Origin: Chionis minor
Taxonomy: Eukaryota > Chordata > Aves > Charadriiformes > Chionididae
Length of the DNA stretch: 64,000 nucleotides
Assembly (NCBI GenBank): GCA_013398295.1
Contig: VZSF01000890.1
Span: 806,001 to 870,000 of the forward strand
Reading direction: 5' to 3'
Under the pieces are notes generated by a model. That model was given only the letters and a program-made list of their open reading frames with translations, made no database searches and was not told the DNA's origin. Shown piece after piece: positions 20,461 to 34,557 of the stretch. Numbering within the stretch: the stretch's first letter is position 1; each line of letters starts with the position of its first letter. The position numbers and the translations under genes were made by a program.

Positions 20461-23274
20461 TGGCTATTAAGCAAGACTGGGTTAGAGATCTAAACATCAA
20501 ATATTGGACTTTGGGGAAAAAAAAAAATAAAAGGGAAGGAATGAAGTTTCAGAGTCCCACCAGCACTGATGCCTGGGAAGGCTTGTTACAGCTCCATCAT
20601 CACCCCAGCCCCCAGTTACTCTATCAATAATACTCCTATAATTAGATAGATATTAGAAAAAGGAGTTGAGGAAAAAATGTACATAGACATGTATTTGTAT
20701 ACATATATACAGAGATACATGCTTTAAAACCTTATTGTGTAAAGTAATGTCCCAGTAACCTGAGACTAAGCCTGTCTATAACAATGACCTATCAGAGAAA
20801 CAGCAGCGGCCCCTGAGAGCACAGGCTTGTAGAAGGTCTGGAAAGCCCAGGAATGAGATGGTACTAGGAGCACTAGGGCCAGTCACACAAATGCCTATTT
20901 GCTGACATACAGCTGTGTAATAACCTAGTGAAACTGCACATAAATAATAGCACAAGTGGAGCTGTCTTTAAAGTATGTATAAGAGAACACAAAACCACAG
21001 CTAGGTACAGGCCTCACTGCTTCAGAATGGGGTATGGAGAACTGATAGTTGTACTGTCCTGTACTGTACTGTTGTGTTTATAATGTCACATTTGTTACTG
21101 TGGTAGTTATTTAGCCCACAGTCAGCACCAGAAATACTTGTAAACCATTAATTTTTTAAAAGAAAAGTTGTTTCCTACATTTCATTTCTACCTCTGTAAT
21201 TCTCCTGAGTTCCCAGATATTGACTAGGTTTAAAATAATAGGACTGGAATCAATGGACAGCAAAGACCATTTTCTGCATGCTAACAGGCATATAGGAATA
21301 GATACAGTTTACTAAGGAACATAGGTAATCAGCCCTAGTGGTAGTGTCCAAGCTATCACCAACCTAGGGTAAATATTGAACACTGGTAATAGCTATGGCA
21401 TGATAAATTCCAATTCCACTTCTTGTCACAGAAGAAGGCTTCCAATAGAACTAGGATCTTCCTCTGTAGTGTGTTTAAGCTACTCTTTTGTAAAGCAGGC
21501 TTACATGAGTAGCTAGCAACAGGAGTACAAACAACCGGAGTTAGAGAATAGCAGCTTTTAGTCACAGGTTTGGATAAGCAGTGGTTTTACATAGCTCCCT
21601 CACCCTTTCGCATTGTCTCAAAACAGTATGTTTGACTATCGGCAGTACCTAAGTAAAAGTCAAGGGGAAGCTAAGGAGAAAAATAAATCAAAGACCAAGA
21701 CAAAACAATAGTGAGCTATTGAAAAGAATATACCATTTTCTCCCCAAACAGTTCTCTCTCTTAAGTTTTCTCAGCAAAGGTCAAAGTGGTAGGAAATTGA
21801 TCCCCCTATTCTTCCCACTGCTACACTGACTTCTCACCTCTCCTGCCTGTTGATCTTAGATACTCTATCAGCAGTTTTGGGAAACTACAAGAAAGACTGA
21901 AATTAATGCATATTTGAGAGGTGGTAAAGATGAGGCAATCATTTTTGTACACTCACTAAATAGCCTGGGAGTCCTTTGTTGCTTACTCTTTGAATTTTGA
22001 ACACTATTTTCCTGTCAAGGGCTTCCTAGGCTATACCCCTTCTACCATACATCAATCAAGTAATTAACTTAATTTCTCTTCTTAGGCAGAAATCTATCAA
22101 ATTTCAGATGAATTTCACAAATGTGCTTCGACACTTAATCATCATAGAGTTTTTTCTCACTTCTGCCTTCTTTGCTACAAAGTAGATATTTTAAAAAAGT
22201 CTCCCCTGGAACTACATTGAAAGCTAAGAGCCTCTTAGGCAATGAAACAGTGTTTAAATGCTTAGGTACAAGTTATAAATCTACTGAAGTAAATTCAGGT
22301 AGTAAAGGCTGCCATTCTTATTCCTGGCTAACTTTGAGATGTTTAGAACATCGGAGTAATATACAGCTGACATTTACTAATTAACACTTAAGCTTATGCG
22401 AAATATCTGGGCCACAGAAAGGGAAGTTGCCTGCTGCATTTGTATTCCTTAAGGGTGAAAATTAAATGTTACTGTCTTGCGTACAACAGAGGTGCAGTGA
22501 GCTGCTATCACCACTCCCACATGAACCACAGCAACCTTTCCAGCCTAGGGCCAGGGTCTCAGCAGGTATCTGATTGGCTCACAGATACCAGTAAGTATCA
22601 ATTATGCTTGATACCTGCAAGCATACTTTTTATATTTCTAAATATATTTGATAACTGTGTAAGTATACTCAGTTATATTTAGCCTGCATAGGGTGTAGTA
22701 TAAGCTGCATTTTCAGGCAATGTAAGCTACGGGAACAAAATACAAGTTATTCTTGGCATTGGCTTGCAGGAGAGCAGACAGGCTGAGAGAAGGCTAAATC
22801 TCACAAAGAAGGAACATAAGGATAGTCTGGGGACTCTGAAACTATAACAAAATTACTTACAACTGTAAGTATTAGGAAAAAATATGCATGGGCGTACCAA
22901 AGAAATGGTATCTTCAGACCAGTAGACTAAAATCTTGGAACTTTAAAAAAACCCAAGCAAATAAACCAAAAAAGCCCCCTAATCCCCAAACCCAAAACAC
23001 AACAAAACATGGGACCGCTGACAGCCTCAAGCAAAACTATAGTTGAGCCTGCTCAGTGGATGGCCCATGGACAGCAGTCAGGAGCTGAGGAGGTAAGGCC
23101 AGAAGCAGTGCTGGAGAACTCATACGGGTGTTGCTGGGGCAGAGACTGATGACCCTAGCTGAGCTGAAATGGGGATTCTAGGCCCATGGACAGAGATGGA
23201 AGGGTCCCCAGATGAGGCTTTTCATGGCCAATAAGATCTGTTAATGTCCTCAGGACCCAGAGAGATAAAGTCTT
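20461..23274. other. Spacer, no gene recognised
   Basis: AT-rich DNA with an A/C-rich tract at about 22,945-23,010 (AAACCCAA-type wording). The sequence from about 23,030 to 23,274 is GC-richer and may be a decayed 5' continuation of the next CR1, but I cannot align it. Confidence 0.5.
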
Positions 23275-23648
23275 AGGGAGCTCGGCAGGTTGACCTTGGA
23301 GAAAAGATGGCTTCTGGGAGACCTTATAGGTGTCTACAACTACCTGGTTGGACAACCCAGAGAAGATGGAGCCAAACTCCAATTGGAACTGCATGATGAT
23401 AGGACAAAATCCATGGGCAGGCATCTGATCCTGAGGAATTCCAATGAGATACAAGGAAAGCACTTTTTACAACAATCAAATATAGGAACTAGGACCCAGA
23501 GAGATTATGAGATCTACATCGGTGGAGGTATTCAAGGCTCAGAGGCACAAGGCCTAGAGCAATTGCTTTCCATTAGATCTGCTTTGAAAAAAGGGTTGGA
23601 TTAGGTGATGTCTGGAGGTCCCTTCCAACCTGTTACTCTGTGAATCCA
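23275..23648 (+). mobile_element. CR1 LINE 3' fragment, diverged
   Basis: CR1 wording is clear at both ends: TTGACCTTGGAGAAAAGATGG and GGGAGACCTTATAGGTGTCT at the start, and GGTTGGATTAGGTGATGTC with GGTCCCTTCCAACCTGTTAC and CTCTGTGAATCC at the 3' end. Between them DRTKSMGRHLILR and KHFLQQSN are decayed versions of DRTRGNGHKLxxR and KHFFxxR. There are many substitutions, so this is an older insertion than the 6.9-kb copy. Confidence 0.82.
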
Positions 23649-26600
23649 TGGTTAGAAGCAGCATTACCTTCCTATGGGACCATGTCAAAAGAAAAAGCAT
23701 TTTCAGCAATTTCATAGCTCCAGAATACAGAGTGAGCCTGCAGCTATGCACTGAATACAGAATTTGTACTCTGAGAGAAAGGCACAGATAACTGGTCATA
23801 TGCAATGCTATGTTTAGCAGGGAGTTCAATCACTTTTTCACATAGAAAACTATTGTAAGGTAAGCTGGATTCATTGGAACCTGGGTCTGTTTAGCCTGAG
23901 GTTCAGTATTTATACATTTACAGGAGACAGTCACTCTAGAGCAAAATTGAGCTTTTTGTAGAAGTATGATGAAAACAATTGTCACGCTGTAAAATTCAGA
24001 TAAATTTCTCATTACCAATCCAACTGATTTCTCAAAGAACTTCATAGTTTTAAACCTTTGTATGTTACCTATTGCAAAACAGTAATTTGGACATAGTTCC
24101 AAAAGCTGGCACTACATGGAGGACAGCTTTACCAGGAACTGAATCAGGCTGCTTTAGCATTTCCATTAGGTGGCATTTAGAAGCACACGGTTTTTGAGTT
24201 CACAGAAGTTGTGGACTTCTATACTCTGTTAATTCTGTCACTTGTCTCCAAATGCCTTTGAATTTCATAGTTTTCTTTTAAGCAGTAGTAATTACTGTCA
24301 GTTTCAGGTGTGCTCACTTTGAACTTTATGAGATAATTTTCTTACGGCTATTTGGAACAGAATCCTGACCTTGACCTTGAGTATCAGCAGGCTTTGTCTT
24401 TAACAGGGATAAGAGCTAGCCATGTCTCTGACCCAGATCATGGAGCAATGAATGTCCTCAACAGTATCACGAAAGATGTTCTATGAAATAAGTCAGATAT
24501 TTTATTAACTTTTGGTCTCCTTTCAACTCTGAATAACCATTGCTAAATATTTTCCATACTATTAAAAGGGGAGAAAAATGCATCTTTTTTTTTTTTTTTT
24601 TTTTGTGCCTTGAATGCCTCTCTCTAGACTTCATTTTATGTGCTCATTCTTTTGTGGCTTGGTCTTTTGGGGCAGGCATTTCACAACTTACTGTGATTTC
24701 TCTGGCCTGTTTCACTTTTCTGTTTCTCTGATCCCTTCTGCTATTGGTAAAACCAATCTTTATAATCTTTTTTTTCTTATTTTTCTCATCTGATCTTCTG
24801 TATGGCAACTGATGTGCAGCTCCTAAAACTACCAACTATAACATCTCCCTTACTATATTCAAATCCCCCCATCAAATGACACCTACCATCTGTTCTTCCA
24901 TAACTGAAGGAGATGCAAAGACTTTAAGTGTACAAACCTCCTCAAAATCACTAGTAGTACATCCCTTGAGGATGTATTTTATCACTTTTTGTTTCTCCAC
25001 AGTCTCCTTGTCAATTATCTCCCCTTTAAGAGTGTTTTATTGTCAAATTTAGATTAGACTATTTTTGTAAGAGAAGTTATGTGATAAGCATATTTCTGAA
25101 GAAAAATATTTTTTAAAAAATGTTGACCCCTTTTGCCATAGTTAATGATATCAGCGATTTCAGTGTGTTTAACAACACAGACGAAAATTTTATTTAAAAA
25201 ATATATACATCACAGGGGAGGTAGATGGGGGGAATTTAGACAAGTATTTTGTGCTTCTTTGTGCAGTGCAGTTTACATACAAAGATGTTTCTGAATTTTT
25301 TTTTTTTTTTTTGTTATGGTCGCTTCCTGACAACTCTGACATCAGCACAGCTGGATATCCAACAAGCAGAAGGATTTAGAAAAACGTCAGTTTAGGCATT
25401 GCAATGTGTTTGATTGACCATATGTCTTAGACCAATGGCAAATGAAGTATCTCTCTGTTTGAAGGCAGAGGGAGGCGAGTATTTTAGTTGTCTATGATTT
25501 GTTCCAGGCAAGGAAAATTACACAAGATACAGCTAGAATGAGATGCCTTAGCAAAATAGACTTTACTCAGAGAGGTAATGCCATTGAAACCAGTACATTT
25601 CCTATTATAAGTTTTCCAGAATCTAACTGAAGATCAAAGCCAATAAATAGGCTTTCTGTCATTCAGTGTGATTGACTTACGAGACTGAAAAAGATAATAC
25701 CAAGGCTATTGTCCTGAATAAACACACAGGCGCAAATTTTCAGTTCTTCACTTGCACTGTATTCAATAACTTACTGATTACCCCATGGTCTAGTAAGCCT
25801 CTACTGGCCTTTCTTGTAGCTCATTGTGATGATGGCTAACTTTTAGAAAGCAACTTCGTACTGTAAATGTTGCTTCTATTCACAGGAACCTCAAACAAAA
25901 GAGATCTGTCATTCACATAAAAAAAGCTACAATGTACTTTATAAAATTTGCAGCAGCCCTGCTGGCTGTGCTGCATGCACTATCCAACATATTCCTTACA
26001 GTTGTAAATTAGCATGTAGGGAGTTTCAGCTACTGTATCTGTTTAGAAGGCTAGCCCAAATAACTTCTGCTGTAATCCAGTTTCAGGGTTCATTGGCACA
26101 TATGACTGTTCATGGAGGTTAATTTCACTTTCAGTGAACTCAGGGACAACATTCCTAGTGATTTTTATACAAGTGAGATCTGGTTCATTGCTTTTGAATG
26201 CTTGTATCTCTACCACAGCAGTCATAATTTTCTAATGGCATATGATGTCCATTAGGGATTGACAGCTTCTGTCAAAGCATAAACTGAAACAGATAAAAAC
26301 TCTTGATACATATTTCAGTTTCCTTAAATTTCAGCACAAAATAAACCTGCATCTGCAACCAGTCCTCCGAGAGAGAGAGCGAATTGTTCATTATCTTGTC
26401 AAGTGTTAATATTGTATACTACCCTTGCACTGCTGCTTTTAAAGAAAATTGTTTTTGTGATGCTTTTGAACTCAGCTTTGGATGTTATTCTTTGCACTGT
26501 ACAGAAGATAATCTGGTCTTGGGTTTTTTCTCCATTCTATTTGTAGTGGTTGAGAGCAATCAGGAATACATGGTAGGAATACAGACTCAACATAATTCTC

Positions 26601-26847
26601 AAACTTTTTTGGTTTATACATGAAATGAAAATGTTTTCTTACAGTTGCTTGTAGGCCTCAAGCTAATAACAAAACATTGGCTTGATACCTAATTAACGAA
26701 AGTCATGGTAGCTCTACAAAGTTACAGCGATCCTTCAGTATTAAATCTTTAAAATGATTGCATGCCTTTTCTTTTTCAACAGTAACTATACATCATTATT
26801 TGCTTTCTTATAATAATAAGAGGCTTTCTGATCTTCCCACACAGAGT
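23649..26847. other. Spacer, no gene recognised
   Basis: AT-rich, with T runs at about 24,584-24,604 and 25,296-25,312. No recognisable coding sequence or repeat family. Confidence 0.5.
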
Positions 26848-26869
26848 AAAATAAATAAATAAATAAAAA
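26848..26869 (+). repeat. (AAAT)n microsatellite
   Basis: About five AAAT units. Confidence 0.8.
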
Positions 26870-29224
26870 GGTGTATCACTGCTTGAAAGATTTCCATTCT
26901 AAGTATCTCTTTCCAGTACCTGATCCTCTGCAATGCTCTGTAACAGCCTGATAATATGACTGCATCAACATCCGTAAAAATAGTTTAATAAGTATAGGTT
27001 ATTAAATAGTGGGCCCATGAGGTGACACTGAAGGGAAGACATACTTTCTGTCCTTTGTCCTAATTATTTTAAAATATAAGCCACGTTTTAAAAGAGCCAA
27101 TAAAAACAATTAATATACTTTCAGTTTAATCCAACTGAAATCAAATGAAATCCAATGAAATTCAAATTTAAGGTAATAAATATCACTTTAATAAGATAGA
27201 ATTGAGAAGAAAGATAATTTAATCAAAGTTGGATACCAAGAGGAAGTGGAACTTTTTCCTCACTCAGATACATATGTAGAGACACTGTCATTATTAATCT
27301 GCAAACATTAGTCAATAAATAACACTAAAATTACACACAATGTACTGCCAAATAGCTCTAATAATTACTTTATTTCACTGACACACCCATATAAGGATAT
27401 AGGTACCCAGCCTTTTAGTATGCTAGCTATTGCTTCAGGGAAAATATATTTTCCTATTTTTGCAGAAAAATATAAATTATTTTTTAGTCAAATTATAATA
27501 CCAATTATTTATAAAGAACTATACTGTGGCTGCCCTTTAATTTCAATTAAAGATTCCTTGGGGCATGCGCTGGCCCTTTGCCCTCTCTTCCATCTTGTCC
27601 TTTTTGTACAACAACTGGAACAGTAAGTCTTAGACATCCAAGTTCAGAGCAGTACAGTGCAGTGCAGTGTAGTGCAATATATGAATCAATATATGCAATG
27701 AATTCAATGTCTGAGGTAATTGTTGATTAATGAAAAAACAGTTAATAAGTCTGTTTTTCAGTAAATGATGACATTAAGCTGTCCCAGTTAGGCATGTGCA
27801 CATATCTACCCAGCTTCAAAAACTGTGCTTTTCAAAGGCTCACTCAGGACTACTACAAAGAATGTCAGAGCTGATCATCAAAGCAGGGAAAGCAGACCCC
27901 AGTCTTTGCTGCTGCTGCTGTGGAATGGAATACGAAACAGCTGCTTGTGTTACATGACTTTTGCCCATTCAAAAATGTCATTGGAGTCTTCAGAGAGGCT
28001 GAAATCTGAGCTTGAATGGATTCAAGCATCCACAGGAAGTGCGCAAAACGTGTAACAGCTGTAGAAATTCATGGTTGGTGTAGCTATTCAAGGTGCAGAA
28101 TTCAAGGATTTCCTGGACTTTCGGCACAGCTAAAAGAGTTGATGGAGATCTGAAATATAAAATGTGTATGGAAAATAATGTCTGGTATAAAGTCATTGCC
28201 ATGTTTAAAGATAAATCTAATAAAAGAACAGTAATGCACATTTGAATTCCTGGACTGCAACTGAGAAATAAAGCACAGTGAACATGTATGGCATGGCTTG
28301 TTAATTGTGTTTATATAATGCTATACGAAAATGGATACAGGACAACAGCTGATGTTTTTCTGACCATAAGTCACTTTGCTGTAATAATGATCTTGTCAGT
28401 CTCTATTGTTTTGTTTCCTTACCAAATGGGATTGATATTGCAAAGCCTATATAGTCATACAGTTTATTTTCCTGACCCTCTGTCAGAGCTTGCTCGAACC
28501 AGAGCAAATGCTTCTGTCCAACCATCTCATCATACTAAATGTCTGTATAAATCCATCAGCTAGCTAGAAAATCTGCTCTGAAGGGTTACATTGCCTTCAA
28601 TGATCTAATGTATTAAAAAGAATTGTGGCAAATCGGTAATTACTGTCAAATACTTTTCCCTTTGCAGAGATCCTCCTTTCCAGTATACCTAGTCGGCAAC
28701 CAGAATATATAAGCAAGAAAAGAGAAAGCGTGGAGTGGAGTATGTTTACAAAAGTGGACTGAGGCTTGGGCTTGTTTTCTCCATGTGCCTGGAATAGGAA
28801 GGATCATTAATCATTGCTATATTTCCTGTGTGTATCTATTCCCCAGTGAAAACAAGACTGTAGATCTGATAGTTATCCTGCATTAAATTATTACTTGGGT
28901 GTCTTGTGAACTCATGCACTTGTTTGCATGATTTTACAAATATGAGGTGCTCCTCCCTCCATTTTCACCTTCAGTTTTCCACTTTTATAAGTGAAATGTT
29001 ATTTGCTTTATTCGGATAATTGATATCCACGGCTGAGAAATACCATGAATTTTGTATCTTTGTTTTTATATTTGGGTTTATATAGTGGTTTTACTCAACC
29101 ACTTGTAAAAGCATCCCTATTTCTTTACCATAATATAACCATACTGATCATCTAATTTTCCATATATAAAAGAGTATTCAGTGTTTTGTACCTGACTCCT
29201 ACTTGGAAAGATTATCTTAGTAAA
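26870..29224. other. Spacer, no gene recognised
   Basis: AT-rich DNA. A short CAGTG-repeat-like run lies near 27,650-27,675. Frames at 27,825-28,563 have no recognisable domain. Confidence 0.5.
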
Positions 29225-29324
29225 GGAAAATAAAATAAAATAAAACCCAAAAAAACCCAAGCAAACCAAAACCAACCAACCAACCAAACAAAAAAACCTT
29301 CACAAAACCAAGCAACAACAAAAC
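29225..29324 (+). repeat. A/C-rich low-complexity tract
   Basis: About 100 bp almost devoid of G and T, starting with (AAAAT)n and moving into AAACC/AACC units. Similar smaller tracts occur at about 10,433, 11,545 and 22,945. Confidence 0.85.
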
Positions 29325-32300
29325 AGTCTCCACAGAGCTTTCTCCAAACAGCATTTGTTATTGTCTAAGATACGAGTAAATGTACACTTTGTACTTCTTA
29401 TTACAAGCAGCAAAAGACTCTTCAGAGCATGTTGCTGTTGTCCTGTCCTCAATATGCACTTTAGAACCGATTAAAGCGTCACTGATCTTCATTACTGGTG
29501 TTCCAGTCCTCCTGGTGCTTAATCACACATCGAACATATGCCAGACAATGTCAGATGTCAAAAAAGTCAACATTCATATTTTTTGTACTTCCTCAAATAC
29601 TTCAGCTAATATAGTCTCTCCATCTGTTACAGAAAAATAAAGATAACAATAACGCAGTGATGCTGAAGTTACCTGCTAAATCCTTTCTGTCAAATCTATT
29701 GCTGTCAAAGGTTGAGACTTTCTAAATACTGTTAGTTGGTAGGGATCAACTCAGTCCCCTGAGCAGCTTTGAAAATCTCAGACAAGATTTCTGCATTTTG
29801 CCTTTGGCTACAAGAGGAAACTGAATTTCCCATTATGCCTTTCACACTTTGTGCAGCTACCCCGCTGCATAACCATCCGACTGCATGATTCTTAGGAATT
29901 TTCCCTTCTTACTGATAATCCTTTCTTATTCAACAACCAAGTCTTAGCTTGTGAGCAATCAGACACATATCATGCCATTATGCAACCTCTTTTTATTTTC
30001 CTCTTATACAAAAACCTTTCTCACCAGCAGGTTCCAGCCTTACTGTGCCAGCCCTCTGTGTACGTAATGGCACAGATGACCTCACTTAGATATTCTAGTT
30101 CCTAAAGAACATGGAATAGCGTGTATGTAATGATAAGGGAATGGGAGAAATTCACTGTTAGCTGTCAAGGAGGATTTCCACCATCAGCATTAACCATATA
30201 ATATAGTGGCAGTGGAGGGCAATGAATGTGGAGAGAAGTGAGAGCAATCAGCAAGCTTTCATTCAGCTAGATGGAAGAGCTTGTCAAAGACACAAACAAC
30301 TAATCAGTTGCCAGCACTGACTGATGTCCCAGCCTGCATTCAAATCTATCATCGTGACCAAGTAGTGCCTATCGTTTACCCACTGGATGGATAAACTAGA
30401 AGTAATATATGGCATCTAAGCAAATAGATCATTAATTTGGCTTAATATGTGTAGGCTAAAGTTTAAATCTTTTTCTAAACAGCAATCTTTCCCTTCAGGG
30501 AAGGAAAAAAAAAAACTAAAAAAAAAGTTCTACTGTGGTTGAGTAGGTATTAAAGATTATTTTTTTTTAGTAATTTGCTGCATTGGTTTTTATTTCAGTT
30601 TATGCCTCACAATCGTCACTGAGTATTAAATCTATCAGGAAATATATTAACATCTTAATTAAAATGGTTAAAGAAGATAAGAAATGATATGCCAGAAGAG
30701 ACAGAGGACTGCTGTTCTGCATTTCATTCTTATGCTTTACACTTTTTTATTCCCTAGAGTGTTCCCAAGCTCAGCCCTGTTAGACTATTACTGTTGACTT
30801 TGTATTCTTTTTTCTGACTATGCCATGAAAATTTTAAATGCAGACATACAGTTAATTGGATTTTATTATTGCTTGACTACTTCTTAATTGCAGGGCATGA
30901 CATCAAATGATTTCTTAATGGTTTGTAAATTCCATATTTTGCACCAATCAGCATTAAAGTCCGTAGATTTTGGCACATGCTTTTGTAAAATGTTACTTCA
31001 AGACGTAATTACTGGAAATACTGAGGTCTGCATTGATATAAATTAGAACTGTCCTAGGACTGGACAGGAGGAAGTTAGCAGTCTGCAGTTCTCCAAACTG
31101 AGGCCTGGTTTCTACCTTCTGTTACTTATCAGTTGAGAAAATTGTAGGTGTTAATAATTAAGAAATAGTGTCTCAATTTTGTGCATATACAATAATGAAA
31201 TAAAACTGTAATCTCTGAGATAGAAACACTGAGGAGTATGATTTCTATGGTTTTGCAGTTTATTAAGATACACTCTGGCTTGTTTCAAATATTGCCGTTA
31301 GCCTCTCATCAGTAGGGTACTGTTAATAAATAATTAATTATTTCATTCATGATTTGCATCTTCTGAGGTTATAAATTATTAGTATCAGGCAACTACAATA
31401 AGCATAAATATTTATATATTCCATTTTGCTTAACATACTTGATTTTTAAGACTGTAAAAGAGATCAAAATTACTATTAAAGTATTTGAGTAAAGTAGAAG
31501 CCTACTGAATTTGTTACTTAGTAGTATGTTTAGAAATGTTAAGGCTGAGCAAGAGAATATCTTTCTTCCCTAGCTTTCAGATTTTTTTCCTGAAAACAAA
31601 AAGCCTTCCTGAACCATTTCCAAATGATCTTACAACCTAAACCTAACTATAAAGGTGAGTGGCAAACTTGCAAACTGTTCAGCCAGGAGAAAATCCCAAA
31701 GTCAGTGTGTTAGTCAAATGAAACCTATACTTACAACAGGGTCTTCACTATCTGATAGCAGATTCTTGAGACAACTCTCACTCATCCTGATATTCTAAAT
31801 TTCTTGAGAATCCCTGAAAAAGCCCAATTTACAATCAGTAAAGACTAAATGTTTAAAAAATATTCTCTGCAGTGTTGATATTAGGATGCACTGTTGGAAA
31901 GCATTCTGTTCTCTCTGAATGGTTACTTTTTTCTCATTGATCCATTTACCTGCAAACTGTAATATCACAATAGTTTGTTAACTGCTATGATAGCATTTCA
32001 ACTACATAAGCAGTAGGAAAGCTTTACAAAAGTATTTGTTAGAGGTTGAATTTAATGGGCTGCATGCTTGGTTTAATAAAACTTGTTTAACCACAATGGC
32101 TTAAAAGCACTTACTTTAAAACACATTCATTAGGTCTTTGCTTTGAGAACTGAAATATGTATTATTTACATATATTCAAGTATTCGTCCATGTATTTGTT
32201 CAGAACAAGGTAGTCTCTTTAAGGCAAATATTTTTTATCATAGAGTACCTGTTCTTTAAAAGAAAACATGCTTTAGTTTTTGTTATAACTGCTGAATAAA

Positions 32301-34557
32301 CATTTAAAAATATTTGAAAAGAAGTAAAATACATTACAATGAAAATACTATAAACCTGCCTTTGTTCTTCAGTGCAAAACTTTGTTTTTCAAATACTTCT
32401 TTTGTAGCCTCTTAAACACATATAAAAACTAAATAGTCAACCCAAATTTCATTAAATAGGCCCAAGAGGACTGAAATACAATTCTGTCCTGTGAAATTTT
32501 ACTCAGCACATAATACTTGTAAATGGTGTTTATTGCCCTTGGCCCCCGTTTTCCAACGACTGCTAATGTTACTTTACAATCTTGCACCTAAACACCAAAC
32601 TGCAGTTTCGGTTACAGGAAATAGCTGAGACCTGCAGCAGTTTTTCTGTCTGTTTTCTCTCTGTCAGCAGCTTGATTAACCCTTAGCATTCTTTGGTCTG
32701 TATCAGAGATCAAAAGATGGGACAAATATTTTAATGAATTATACTCATATTAAACTTCTGATTCTACAGCTTCTTCTAGAAATAGTGCTTTTAGGGTGCT
32801 TCTTTGCATATTGCAGCATCCTTTGATCCCATCGCTTTTAGGACAGAATTACATTACATTTGAGTCCTGTATTTCTTCAGCAAATGAACGTGTCTTAAAA
32901 TATATGGTTTGGTTTGGTTCGGTTTGGATTTTAGCTTGAAAAAGTTGAAAGTAGATGTTGTTCCTACAATCAAAATGATCAAAAAATCCTTGGCAGTCAG
33001 GTATCAGTGGAAGTCCTGGTTAAAAATAAATAACAGCTGGGTGGGATTTGAGCTATGCCTATCCAGGTCTATTAGGCAGTAAAGTATACAACCCCTCCTG
33101 AAAAAAAATGTGTTCTGTACAGTAAGGAGATTAGATGTTTAGTTTGAGTTTTCACTTATAGAGACATGGGTCTCTAAATAATATAAATTAGAATGGAAGC
33201 TGATGTGGACTAGGACAAAGACTCATTTGCATAATGGTCCCTGTTCTGCCTCCAGGAGAATTTTTGGAAGTCCTACAGATCTGCAGAGACAAAAGCACCT
33301 GAAGGTAGAATGTGGCTTGAAGACTCTGACTCAGAAACCGTGCTGCATTAATTGTTAAGAAAGGTGTTCACAGTTCAGGCAACGTTCAGATGATCCAGAC
33401 ATCTGAAGTTTAAAAAATGAGCACACCGTTCAGCTCACAATATCTTGGTCACTGTGCCGCAGGAACACTGCCAAAATTGCAAGCTATATAGTTTTAAAGT
33501 TTAAGCCACTGCCTGCATAGCTGACTATATCTTGTTCCATTGTCAACTCTGTTGAGGTCACTGCAATTATTGATAGAATAAGATATTGTTACACATTAAG
33601 ATGTGGACTGGCATATTGCCATCAGTGTATTTTAATTCTACTGTCTATTTTGGCTCAAGAAATCTAACTGCAGCCATTTACTGAATTCCAAACCTCTGAA
33701 CTCTTATCTTGAATTTTATAGACTTCTATACCCATTAAACTTTGCTTACATTTCACAAAAATTTTCCTGTGGGAGTACTTGTCACACAGATATGACAATT
33801 TTTTAAGTATTTGGAAGTATGTTTAAACATGTTTCTCTTTTTCTTTTTTTTTAATTTCTATACATTTCCAGGTGTGTCAGTTAAAATATATGTAAAGAAA
33901 AGAAACTAATAAAGCCTCAGCAATACGCAGCTGGCAAATTACAAAAGTCATACAGCAAGTGCTATTATTAAATATATTTGATTTTCCTAAATGTTGGTGT
34001 CATTAACTTTTAAAATTATGCTGTGTGTTTTTGTGGTAAGGTGCTTACATGCCTGTTGTGAGAGCATGTCAATGGGGTCTTTGTAATCAACACTTTGAAA
34101 TAATATTTGGAAATCTAGTTTGTAATTTCTTCTTTTTTTTATGCCTTCACCCGTACTGTCCTGCCTATGACAGGTTATGGCGTATGCCTGTATGGGTATG
34201 ATACTGATGGTCCATAATGTCCTGCCTAAGAAGTTTAAGCAAACATGTTTACCTTTCTGTGCAAACAAGGGTGGGAGACGGAAGAACATTGCCTGTTCTT
34301 TTATAATGCAGCCCATACATACAGATATCGTTGATACAGCCACTATGCCACTATTCCACTCTGTACCCACAGGCTGCTTTTTTAAAGGGCGGTTAACAAA
34401 ATACAGATATAGTTTCTAAATACTCAGATATTAAGACAGTGGGAGGTCATAAAAGAGGTCACTGTCTTTTTATCTAACTTGAGAAAGAATAGTCGTCACA
34501 TGTGAAAATTTTAATTATGTCAAACTTAAAAGACTTCCAAGATATTGCTTGTACATA
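29325..34557. other. Longest repeat-free stretch before 35 kb; no gene recognised
   Basis: AT-rich DNA without recognisable mobile elements. Blocks around 30,170-30,420 and 32,520-32,720 have higher sequence complexity than the surrounding AT-rich DNA, but nothing shows function. The opposite-strand overlapping frames at 33,987-34,419 resemble no family and mirror one another, as chance frames do. Confidence 0.5.

Noticed and set aside
20249..20470. 73-codon frame rich in phenylalanine
   Set aside because: Created by the two poly-T runs.
34177..34419. 80-codon frame opposite a 127-codon frame at 33,987-34,370
   Set aside because: Mirror-image chance frames; no family features on either strand.
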